This document shows, in pieces, positions 1-5,053 of a stretch of 5,053 nt of DNA. The notes below the pieces were generated by a model. The model did not search any database. It was not told the origin of the DNA and saw only the letters and a list, made by a program, of their open reading frames with translations. Origin of the DNA: Acidobacteriota bacterium (GTDB lineage Bacteria; Acidobacteriota; Vicinamibacteria; Fen-336); contig PMCG01000092.1 of the NCBI GenBank assembly GCA_003155335.1, forward strand, positions 12,656 through 17,708, in the 5' to 3' direction. How positions within the stretch are numbered: position 1 is the stretch's first letter; every line of letters begins with the position of its first letter. The position numbers were made by a program, and so were the translations under genes.

Positions 1-188
1 TGGCGCGCTTTCGAGACGACGAGGACCTGGGCCCGCTTGACGTCCGTCCCGGACACTACTTCGTCATGGGCGACCATCGCAACGGCAGCAACGACAGCCG
101 CAGCTGGGGCGACGTGCCGGCCAGGTACATCTACGGAAAGGCGGTCTGGCGCTTCTGGCCGTTCAGACGCATGGGCCGGATCGGGTAG
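1..188 (+). CDS. lepB: Signal peptidase I, C-terminal part (5' end outside window)
   Basis: The last 61 residues of a type I (leader) signal peptidase are present, read in the frame starting at base 3 and ending at TAG 186-188. The enzyme cleaves signal peptides from exported proteins at the outer face of the inner membrane. The sequence shows the family's box E, read as VMGDHRNGSNDSRSWG, followed by VPARYIYGKAVWRFWP, which matches the usual 'GDNRxxSxDSRxWGxVPxxxIxGKA' signature. Two box E positions differ from the commonest form (His for the first Asn, Gly in the NG pair), a mild variation. The catalytic Ser and Lys and the N-terminal membrane anchor lie upstream of the window, so activity cannot be judged. 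The tail after the GKA motif is short, as is usual. An 81-nt gap separates it from carA on the same strand. Confidence 0.93.
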   Translation, partial: ARFRDDEDLGPLDVRPGHYFVMGDHRNGSNDSRSWGDVPARYIYGKAVWRFWPFRRMGRIG

Positions 189-227
189 CGCCGGCAGGGC
201 GACAGCCGCGCAACGTGCTCGGTGTTG

Positions 228-233
228 TAGAAT
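228..233 (+). promoter_or_regulatory. Possible -10 box of a carA promoter
   Basis: TAGAAT matches the sigma-70 -10 consensus at five of six positions. It sits in a locally AT-richer patch (GTTGTAGAATCC) of an otherwise GC-rich 81-nt gap between lepB and carA. Initiation about 7 nt downstream would give a leader of roughly 30 nt before the GTG at 270. No good -35 box lies at 16-18 nt, so this rests on the -10 alone. Confidence 0.35.
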
Positions 234-269
234 CCCGCGCTGCCCCGTGGCGCGAAAGGGCGTGAGACT

Positions 270-1385
270 GTGATTCTGGACGTGAGACAGGCGATGCTGG
301 CCCTCGAGGATGGGCGCACCTTTGTCGGGCGCTCGTTCGGCAAGGCCGGCGAGACGAGCGGCGAAGTCGTCTTCAACACGGCGCTCACCGGCTATCAGGA
401 GGTTCTCACCGATCCCTCCTATGCCGGCCAGATCGTGACGATGACGTACCCTCACATCGGGAACTACGGCGTCAATCGGGAGGACGTGGAGTCGGCTCGG
501 CCACAGGTCGCCGGCTTCGTCGTACGCGAGGTGTCGCTCGTGCCGTCGTCGTGGCGCGCCGCGGGTGAGCTGGATCGCTACCTGGCCGAGGCCGGCGTAG
601 TCGGCATCAGTGAGATCGACACGCGCGCCCTCACGCGACACCTGCGCACGCATGGTGCCATGCGTGGCGTGATCTCGAGCGACTGTCTTGACGCGAAGGT
701 GCTAGTGGCGCGGTCGCGGACGTCACGCTCGATGGTGGGCCTGGATTTGGCGCAAGAGGTCACGTGCGCGCGGCCCTACCGCGTCGAACGGGCCGAGACA
801 GCTGCGGCGCGCTTTCGCGTGGTGGCCTACGACTTCGGCGTCAAGGGCAATATCCTGCGCATGCTGGCCGCATCCGGTTGCGACGTGACGGTGGTGCCGG
901 CCCAGACGAACGTCGAGGCAGCGATGGCCTTCAACCCCGACGGCATCTTCCTGTCGAACGGGCCAGGGGACCCCGAGCCATGCGCCTACGCCATCGAAGC
1001 GGCGCGTGGATTCATCGCGCGCGGCATCCCGATCTTTGGCATCTGCCTGGGCCACCAGATTCTGGGCCTGGCATGCGGCGGGCGGACGTTCAAGCTGAAG
1101 TTCGGCCATCGCGGTGCGAACCATCCGGTCAAGAACCTGGCGACGGGACAGGTCGAGATCACCTCGCAGAACCACGGCTTTGCTGTCGAGCCCGCGCTGT
1201 TCGACCAGGCCGAGTACGAGCTGACGCACGTCAATCTCAACGACGGAACCGTGGAAGGCTTTCGCCATCGGGAGCGTCCGGTGATGTCCGTGCAGTATCA
1301 CCCGGAGGCCAGTCCGGGGCCCCACGACAGTCACTATCTCTTTCGCGACTTCATCGCGCTCATGGAGCGGACGCGCCAGGCCTAG
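270..1385 (+). CDS. carA: Carbamoyl-phosphate synthase small subunit (glutamine amidotransferase)
   Basis: CarA hydrolyses glutamine and channels ammonia to the large subunit CarB, which makes carbamoyl phosphate for pyrimidine and arginine synthesis in the cytoplasm. At 371 residues it is close to full family length. The N-terminal CarA domain (about residues 8-170) carries [50 protein letters not shown] and [11 protein letters not shown]. The class I glutaminase domain (about 182-366) carries [15 protein letters not shown] with nucleophile Cys259, and [14 protein letters not shown] with His344 and Glu346, so the catalytic triad is complete. The GTG at 270 is preceded by GAAAGGG (254-260) at about 9 nt. 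A GTG at 282 gives an N-terminus closer to the E. coli length, and an ATG at 294 is also possible, but both have weak ribosome-binding sites. carB is not adjacent downstream. Confidence 0.98.
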   Translation: MILDVRQAMLALEDGRTFVGRSFGKAGETSGEVVFNTALTGYQEVLTDPSYAGQIVTMTYPHIGNYGVNREDVESARPQVAGFVVREVSLVPSSWRAAGELDRYLAEAGVVGISEIDTRALTRHLRTHGAMRGVISSDCLDAKVLVARSRTSRSMVGLDLAQEVTCARPYRVERAETAAARFRVVAYDFGVKGNILRMLAASGCDVTVVPAQTNVEAAMAFNPDGIFLSNGPGDPEPCAYAIEAARGFIARGIPIFGICLGHQILGLACGGRTFKLKFGHRGANHPVKNLATGQVEITSQNHGFAVEPALFDQAEYELTHVNLNDGTVEGFRHRERPVMSVQYHPEASPGPHDSHYLFRDFIALMERTRQA

Positions 1386-1408
1386 GTCGGCGCGATCGCC
1401 AGTCAAGC

Positions 1409-1413
1409 GGAGG
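1409..1413 (+). promoter_or_regulatory. Ribosome-binding site deciding a GTG start
   Basis: GGAGG lies 5 nt before the GTG at 1419. It is a strong Shine-Dalgarno match and supports this non-ATG start for the gene behind carA. Confidence 0.7.
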
Positions 1414-1418
1414 CACTC

Positions 1419-1955
1419 GTGCCTTTTGAGACGACAGCCACACGACTCTGGAGGCGGCTCGCTCCACAGGAGCGGCTGGAAGCGGCCACGCAGTTCTGGA
1501 AGGAACCGCCTGCGGAAGTCGCCGCAGGCGCACTCGCGGCCATCGTAAGAGCGCGTCGAATGCGGCCGCAGGCCGCGCGGGCGCTACCCGACGAGCAGAA
1601 GGCGCGCGCACTGGCGCAGGTGCTTGATCCTGGCGAGACAGTGGCTGCTGCGCTGGTCGTCGCGCTGCACCTCGGGGTGCGTCGTCCGATGCTGTCGGCG
1701 TTTCTGGAACTCCTGAGTATCCCTCACGACGACGGTATTCTCAAGGAAGAGGCGGCACAACTTCCGCCGCCGGATGAGGAACGGGCTGAGGTCGCAGTGA
1801 AGGAGCTGGCGAAGCGCTTTCCGGCGCGCGAGATCGAAACCTATCTCAACGCTCTCTGGCTGCAGGATCCGATTCACTGGCGCGCGGTGGCCGACGGCTG
1901 CGAGTGGTTGCCTACGGGAGCGACGGAGGCAACTCAGGGTCCGTCAGGCTCGTGA
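1419..1955 (+). CDS. Unknown alanine-rich helical protein downstream of carA
   Basis: This 178-residue protein matches no family that I can name. It starts at GTG with GGAGG 5 nt upstream, and lies 33 nt after carA with no visible terminator between, so cotranscription with carA is likely. There is no signal peptide or membrane segment, so it should be cytoplasmic. The composition (Ala, Arg, Glu, Leu) and spacing suggest an all-helical fold. An N-terminal block (about 8-28) reads LWRRLAPQERLEAATQFWKE, a middle block (68-103) centres on DPGETVAAALVVALHLGVRRP, and a later block (122-158) ends in ALWLQDPIHW. The organised helices separated by Pro/Asp turns and the clean initiation site argue for a real gene. 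The last 15 or so residues look like low-complexity tail and overlap the 3' end of the opposing gene. Two strong hairpins lie inside its first third. Function is unknown. Confidence 0.8.
   Translation: MPFETTATRLWRRLAPQERLEAATQFWKEPPAEVAAGALAAIVRARRMRPQAARALPDEQKARALAQVLDPGETVAAALVVALHLGVRRPMLSAFLELLSIPHDDGILKEEAAQLPPPDEERAEVAVKELAKRFPAREIETYLNALWLQDPIHWRAVADGCEWLPTGATEATQGPSGS
1507..1530. repeat. Perfect 9-bp inverted repeat inside a coding region
   Basis: CGCCTGCGG (1507-1515) and CCGCAGGCG (1522-1530) are exact reverse complements around a 6-nt loop, AAGTCG. The stem is nearly all G:C and lies about 88 nt into the unknown gene behind carA. No T-run follows, so it does not look like an intrinsic terminator. 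Confidence 0.75.
1562..1576. repeat. Short GC inverted repeat with 3-nt loop
   Basis: GCGGCC (1562-1567) pairs with GGCCGC (1571-1576) across the loop GCA. The 9-mer GCCGCAGGC at 1565-1573 repeats 1521-1529 of the preceding hairpin, 44 bp away, so the left arm of the first hairpin could pair with either copy. Confidence 0.55.
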
Positions 1956-2877
1956 CGGCATCGTTCTCGAGCGGCGGGAGACGGAGCCAGTAGCGCTCGA
2001 TAGGTCCAGATCGGCGTAGGCGTCGAGCGTAGGCTGCTGCAGCCCGCATCTGGTTGGAGAGCGGTCCGGTCAGGCGCGTCACGGCCGGACCGAGCCCGGC
2101 GATGGTCTCCTGCATGGTCTGCAACAAGGCATCGTCGAGCGGGTCGATGACCGGCTGCAGGCGCAGACCGAAGGCCTTGCGTGGCTGCCAACCGCGCGCG
2201 CGTTGCCAGGCCCTTGTCGCGAACCAAAGACAACGCAGCCGCTCGCGGACTCCTGGCAGATTGGTGCGCACGACGGGCGTGGTCATGAAAGCCCAGGCGT
2301 GCCGCAGGATCCACGACCGGTCACCGATGTCGGTCGATGCCGGAGGCAGGCGGATGGCAAGCTGTCCCAGGCGCAGGCGCACCGCGCCTGGCACGAAGCA
2401 GTACGGACGGTCCTCGTAGAAGAAGACGTTCTGCCTTGGCCCGACGGGAAACACGCGCGCGCTAGCCTCATGGAGGAGGCGATGGTCGATATTCCCGCCG
2501 ACACCGAGCGGCGCATAGACGTCGTGCGCTTTCGTGCGGTGGCCCAGATCCTCAGCCAGGCGACACAAGGCGTCGTGACACGCTGCGTCGCTTTCGTGAC
2601 CGCCAAACGCGCGGGTGGTGAAGGAGGCGTAGGCGCGCTGGCGGCGGTGAGCCGCGTCGAGACCCAGGACAAGATGATCGGCACCGAGGCGCTCTATCGC
2701 GGCGTCGGCGGCAGCGGCGTCTCGGTCACCGGAGAAGACGGTCACGACCAAGGTGCGCAGCCGCTGCGCGTGCCCGCGCAGCAGGCGGGCCGTTCCAGAG
2801 AGCAGGGCGTCGAACGGATGGGGCGAGAGCCACAGAACGTCGTAGCGGGACAACTCTTCAAGCTGCGGACGCGACAT
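1912..2877 (-). CDS. PIG-L/LmbE-family deacetylase homologue with altered active site
   Basis: A 321-residue protein of the PIG-L (LmbE-like) superfamily, whose members are mostly zinc-dependent deacetylases of N-acetylglucosaminyl groups on small glycoconjugates. The Rossmann-like start reads RYDVLWLSPHPFDALLSG (11-28), equivalent to the family's 'LSPHxDDAxLS'. The second metal motif is LGVGGNIDHRLLHEA (124-138), and FFYEDRPY (152-159) matches the usual 'YYEDxPY' segment. Probable metal ligands His20, Asp23 and His132 are present. However, Phe22 replaces the Asp that is the general base in MshB-type enzymes, and Asn129 replaces the His of the HxDH motif. The protein may therefore be impaired or non-hydrolytic. 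There is no signal peptide. The start is ATG 2877 with GGAGGT just upstream. The gene stands alone and its 3' end overlaps the convergent neighbour by 44 bp. Confidence 0.88.
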   Translation of the reverse strand: MSRPQLEELSRYDVLWLSPHPFDALLSGTARLLRGHAQRLRTLVVTVFSGDRDAAAADAAIERLGADHLVLGLDAAHRRQRAYASFTTRAFGGHESDAACHDALCRLAEDLGHRTKAHDVYAPLGVGGNIDHRLLHEASARVFPVGPRQNVFFYEDRPYCFVPGAVRLRLGQLAIRLPPASTDIGDRSWILRHAWAFMTTPVVRTNLPGVRERLRCLWFATRAWQRARGWQPRKAFGLRLQPVIDPLDDALLQTMQETIAGLGPAVTRLTGPLSNQMRAAAAYARRLRRSGPIERYWLRLPPLENDAVTSLTDPELPPSLP

Positions 2878-2880
2878 TGC

Positions 2881-2886
2881 ACCTCC
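2881..2886 (-). promoter_or_regulatory. Ribosome-binding site of the PIG-L homologue
   Basis: On the minus strand GGAGGT precedes the ATG (2875-2877) by 3 nt. It is a near-perfect anti-16S match, slightly close to the start codon, and it fixes the chosen start. Confidence 0.65.
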
Positions 2887-2928
2887 GTTGGATCTCGGCA
2901 GCGGCCTGCTCGTTCGGCGCGCGTGCGA

Positions 2929-2957
2929 AAGATGCAGTCCCGCGCCATGCTTGTCAA
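2929..2957 (-). promoter_or_regulatory. Likely sigma-70 promoter of the PIG-L homologue
   Basis: On the minus strand a consensus -35 box TTGACA (2952-2957) is followed after 17 nt by CATCTT (2929-2934), a weak -10 box with three of six matches. Transcription would begin near 2922, leaving a leader of about 45 nt before the ATG. The perfect -35 box and exact 17-nt spacing are the main support. Confidence 0.45.
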
Positions 2958-3055
2958 GCGCCAGCCCAGCTCGCTTGGCCCCGGCGCTGTACGAGCCGGC
3001 GACGTGAGCGGGCGTGTTTGCGACTGGCGAGGGAGTGCGGGGCCTGTTCCTTGTG

Positions 3056-3064
3056 TGCTAACAT
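3056..3064 (+). promoter_or_regulatory. Possible extended -10 promoter for the DUF1844-TPR unit
   Basis: TGCTAACAT contains the TGn extension and a TAACAT hexamer (3059-3064), with four of six matches to TATAAT. No clear -35 box lies at the usual distance, as is acceptable for extended -10 promoters. A start near 3071 would give a leader of about 85 nt before the ATG at 3156. Confidence 0.3.
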
Positions 3065-3141
3065 CGCCCACCTGCCGGCCAGCACAACTCGTTCGAGCGG
3101 CGGTGGTTGGAAAGATGACCGCGAGCACTGGGCCGAAAGAC

Positions 3142-3154
3142 AGGTCGGCGACCT
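3142..3154 (+). promoter_or_regulatory. Small hairpin covering the ribosome-binding region of the DUF1844 gene
   Basis: AGGTC and GACCT pair perfectly around a GGC loop, ending 1 nt before the ATG at 3156. The only weak Shine-Dalgarno candidate (AGG, 3142-3144) is within the left arm, so folding could limit initiation. A 5-bp stem may arise by chance. Confidence 0.3.
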
Positions 3155-3155
3155 C

Positions 3156-3563
3156 ATGAGCGCGGAGAAGGCCGAATTCAAAGTGAGCGATCAGCGGCAC
3201 TTTGCGCCGGACGGCACGCCGCGCGAGTCGGAGATCGAGCAAGGGCCGCCAGTAGTCGATCGCCAAGCTGAGCGCGGGGAGAACGCACCCACCACAAACG
3301 CGGCGGAGGTGGACTTCTCTAGCTTCATTCTGTCGCTGGCGGCGCAGGCGAGCATCCTCTTGCGCGCGGGCGATGAAGCGGCTGAGGGTGTCGCGGCGCC
3401 TGCTCGCGACAGAGAGGGCGCGCAGCGGATCATTGCCGTTTTGGAGATGCTGCTGGACAAGACAGAGGGCCGGCGATCAACCGAGGAGAGCCGTTTGCTC
3501 GAGGGGCTGTTGTTCGAGTTGAGGATGGCGTACGTCGCGCTCGGCCAGAGAGAAGGGCGATGA
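3156..3563 (+). CDS. DUF1844 domain protein
   Basis: A 135-residue cytoplasmic protein of the DUF1844 family, whose function is unknown. The N-terminal part FKVSDQRHFAPDGTPRE (8-24) matches the family's 'FKVxDrRxFxxdGxxRe' opening. A polar, low-complexity linker follows (about 25-50). The domain proper (51-129) begins EVDFSSFILSLAAQASILL and continues with AQRIIAVLEMLLDKTEG and ESRLLEGLLFELRMAYVAL, which parallel 'xxIdxLxMLxxKTkGNLtxeExxLLxxxLyxLRmxyv'. The usual GNLT is RRST here. The frame stays open upstream to 2877, but no other usable start is found in the proximal part and homology begins at this ATG. The ribosome-binding site is weak. Its TGA overlaps the ATG of the next gene (ATGA), which indicates translational coupling. 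Confidence 0.88.
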   Translation: MSAEKAEFKVSDQRHFAPDGTPRESEIEQGPPVVDRQAERGENAPTTNAAEVDFSSFILSLAAQASILLRAGDEAAEGVAAPARDREGAQRIIAVLEMLLDKTEGRRSTEESRLLEGLLFELRMAYVALGQREGR

Positions 3564-5053
3564 CGCGCCGGCTCGCATTCGGGGTGCTCACAACCGCGTT
3601 GGCGGTGTCTGCCTGGGCACAGCAACCCCCTGCGAGCTCCGACGTCCATGCCGTGCGCGCCGATGACCCGAGTTTCGAGAGCATGTGGGACGCGGTCCGC
3701 CGGGCGGACGCGGCGAACGACGTCGCGGCAGGCGCGAGGCTGATGGAGGCCCTGCGCCGCGCGCGCGCCGAGCGAAACGTCTCGGGGATCGAGGTCCTCG
3801 CCCTGGCGCAGGTCGCTCGTGGCCTCGAACGGCTGGAGGCCGGCGATACGGAGCACGCGGCCTCGGACTTTCGCACAGCGATCGACTTGGATCCACGGCT
3901 CCCGGAAGGCTATCTCGGGCTCGGCAAGGCGGAGCTTAAGCGTGGTCCGTTGGGCCTAGTGGGCGTGGCGCACGACGTAGCCCTCGGCCTGACGGCGCGA
4001 TTGGCCACGTATCGAGGGAAGGCCCATGCCACCGCGCTTTTCGTCGCAGCCCTACTGATCGCGCTGCTCGCGTCGCTGACCGTCTTCGGCGTGTGTATGT
4101 TGCTGCGCTACGGGGCTCTGCTGCGACACGACATCGAAGAGCTGCTTGGGAGCGAGACGCGCCGCCCGTTCGCGCTGGGCCTGTACGGCGTCATCCTGTT
4201 GCTGCCGGCGATCGCGCAGCAAGGCTATGGCTGGCTGCCGATCTGGTGGCTGGCGGTGGTGTTCCTCTACTTGCGGCCGATCGAGAAGGCCGTGACGGTG
4301 CTGGTCCTGGTCATGTTGGCGGCGGCGGGGCCACTGCTGTGGTTCGCCGACAGGCGTCTCGAGGCCCTGAGCAACCCTCTCTTTCGCGCGGCTTTGACGG
4401 GCGTCGAGGGTGCGGGCGACGCGCCAGCTCTCCGCGAGCTGGAGCGAGCGCGGCGCGAGGATCCGGGTGACAGCGACCTCGCATACCTGGTCGCAGGTCA
4501 GCTACGCAAGGCTGGTCGCTACGCCGAGGCGTCTGCGATCTACGACGAGCTGCTGAAGCAGGATCCCTCGGATGGCGTGGCGCAGAACAACCTCGGCAAC
4601 ATCAACGCGGCCGATGGGGGGCGTACCGGATACATGGCGGCAATTGCGCGCTACCAGGGCGGCTTGAACACGACCGAGGGCGGAACGGCGGGCGCGGCCT
4701 TCACGACGGCGCGTTCGTCACGTGTGCGCGCGACGCTCAACTACAACCTCTACCTCGCTTACCTGCAGGTGTTCGACTTCCAGGGTGCCCAGGCGGCACG
4801 CGCTCAGGCCGAGCAAGCGGACCGCGCCCTGGTCCAGGATTACGAGGGCCGCTGGCGTGTCGAAAAAGAAGGGTCGAGCATCGCCGCCTTCGTGGATCTT
4901 GGTCCCACAGTGGCAGCGTGCCTTGCGAAGGTCGAAGGCGCGCGCTCGGGTGTGCGCGTGCGCAATGAGATGCGGTCCGGCGAGAACCCCGTGGACCTGC
5001 CGAGTCTGGCCCACAGTCTGCTCAATCGGTTTTCCGCTGCGGTCGCCGTCTTC
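3560..5053 (+). CDS. TPR-containing membrane protein with signal peptide (3' end outside window)
   Basis: An uninterrupted frame of 498 codons starts at ATG 3560 and runs off the window, so the protein is longer. The ATG overlaps the DUF1844 stop as ATGA, with AGAAGGG (3551-3557) just before it. Residues 1-20 (MTRRLAFGVLTTALAVSAWA) form a Sec signal peptide with an AWA|QQ cleavage site. Residues 81-129 fit one TPR plus a partial one (VARGLERLEAGDTEHAASDF, then AIDLDPRLPEGYLGLGKAEL). About four hydrophobic segments follow: 157-182, 204-220, 225-238 and 244-263. A second helical-repeat segment occupies about 290-425, with a clear TPR at 305-336 (GQLRKAGRYAEASAIYDELL, KQDPSD) and another at 339-371. 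Residues 426-498 match nothing I know. TPR proteins scaffold complexes; a role in envelope assembly or secretion is only a guess. I cannot name the family. Confidence 0.88.
   Translation, partial: MTRRLAFGVLTTALAVSAWAQQPPASSDVHAVRADDPSFESMWDAVRRADAANDVAAGARLMEALRRARAERNVSGIEVLALAQVARGLERLEAGDTEHAASDFRTAIDLDPRLPEGYLGLGKAELKRGPLGLVGVAHDVALGLTARLATYRGKAHATALFVAALLIALLASLTVFGVCMLLRYGALLRHDIEELLGSETRRPFALGLYGVILLLPAIAQQGYGWLPIWWLAVVFLYLRPIEKAVTVLVLVMLAAAGPLLWFADRRLEALSNPLFRAALTGVEGAGDAPALRELERARREDPGDSDLAYLVAGQLRKAGRYAEASAIYDELLKQDPSDGVAQNNLGNINAADGGRTGYMAAIARYQGGLNTTEGGTAGAAFTTARSSRVRATLNYNLYLAYLQVFDFQGAQAARAQAEQADRALVQDYEGRWRVEKEGSSIAAFVDLGPTVAACLAKVEGARSGVRVRNEMRSGENPVDLPSLAHSLLNRFSAAVAVF

Larger units (their letters stand above)
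2878..3155. other. Divergent intergenic region
   Basis: About 278 nt separate the divergently read PIG-L homologue and the DUF1844 gene. The region holds the minus-strand ribosome-binding site and promoter at its left, a candidate plus-strand extended -10 box near its centre-right, and a small hairpin just before the DUF1844 start. A 6-bp inverted repeat AGCGCC/GGCGCT with a 20-nt loop lies at about 2957-2988. No coding region with family resemblance is seen on either strand. Confidence 0.6.

Noticed and set aside
37..273. 78-codon plus-strand frame over the signal peptidase end
   Set aside because: It is the out-of-frame shadow of the signal peptidase C-terminus, which reads with a clear box E in the frame from base 3.
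723..1406. 227-codon open frame on the minus strand opposite carA
   Set aside because: It lies wholly over a complete, well-conserved carA and shows no family motif; long antisense frames are common in GC-rich coding DNA.
764..1429. 221-codon plus-strand frame inside carA
   Set aside because: It is the alternate reading frame of the carA glutaminase domain, with Arg/Gly-rich composition and no motif. The carA frame itself is intact, so it is not a frameshifted remnant.
1507..1530. Reading the 9-bp hairpin as an intrinsic terminator for carA
   Set aside because: No T-run follows the stem, and it lies 88 nt inside a gene with its own ribosome-binding site.
2877..3155. Upstream extension of the DUF1844 frame to an ATG at 2877
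   Set aside because: The extra 93 residues are Arg/Ala/Cys-rich with no resemblance to the family, they overlap the divergent promoter region, and family homology starts right after the ATG at 3156.
2203..3159. 318-codon plus-strand frame opposite the PIG-L homologue
   Set aside because: The minus-strand frame carries the PIG-L motifs and a strong ribosome-binding site; this frame has neither and runs through the intergenic region into the DUF1844 leader.
2742..3266. 174-codon minus-strand frame across the divergent intergenic region
   Set aside because: It overlaps the PIG-L start and the DUF1844 gene in a non-native frame and shows no motif, so it is judged a GC-rich shadow.
3191..3896. 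Several minus-strand frames opposite the DUF1844 and TPR genes
   Set aside because: They have Arg/Ser/Pro-rich composition and no motifs, while the plus strand carries a recognisable DUF1844 domain, a signal peptide and TPRs.
4093..4470. 125-codon plus-strand frame inside the TPR gene
   Set aside because: It is Arg/Gly-rich with no hydrophobic pattern, and overlaps the membrane-segment region of the long open frame that starts at 3560.

Overview
This is a GC-rich bacterial chromosomal window with dense, ordinary gene packing. There is no sign of a mobile element, a CRISPR array, or an rRNA or tRNA gene. A CarA protein, a DUF1844 protein, a PIG-L deacetylase of the 'sPHxxDA' type and a large TPR membrane protein together fit a Gram-negative such as an Acidobacteriota (Vicinamibacteria-like) or deltaproteobacterial lineage. 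That placement is a low-confidence inference from gene content.

Left part, plus strand (1-1955): the C-terminal end of a type I signal peptidase; an 81-nt gap with a probable promoter; the complete small subunit of carbamoyl-phosphate synthase (carA); then, 33 nt on, a 178-residue helical protein of unknown function that probably shares the carA transcript. The large-subunit gene carB does not follow.

Middle (1912-2877, minus strand): a PIG-L/LmbE-type N-acetylglucosamine deacetylase homologue. Its 3' end overlaps the unknown gene by 44 bp in convergent orientation. Its fold motifs and zinc-ligand positions are recognisable, but two residues that act in catalysis in the family are replaced. 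A good -35 box and a strong ribosome-binding site lie upstream of it.

Right part, plus strand (2878-5053): a roughly 280-nt divergent intergenic region, then a two-gene unit. The first gene is a 135-residue DUF1844 protein. The second overlaps it by an ATGA stop/start and runs off the window end: a secreted or membrane-anchored protein with a signal peptide, a periplasmic TPR segment, about four membrane segments and a second TPR segment. At 498 codons seen, it is the largest coding region in the window.

The genes do not form one obvious pathway. The most notable points are the degenerate active site of the PIG-L protein, the unidentified conserved-looking gene behind carA with its strong internal hairpins, and the TPR/membrane protein translationally coupled to the DUF1844 gene. 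I found no convincing new multi-gene system.
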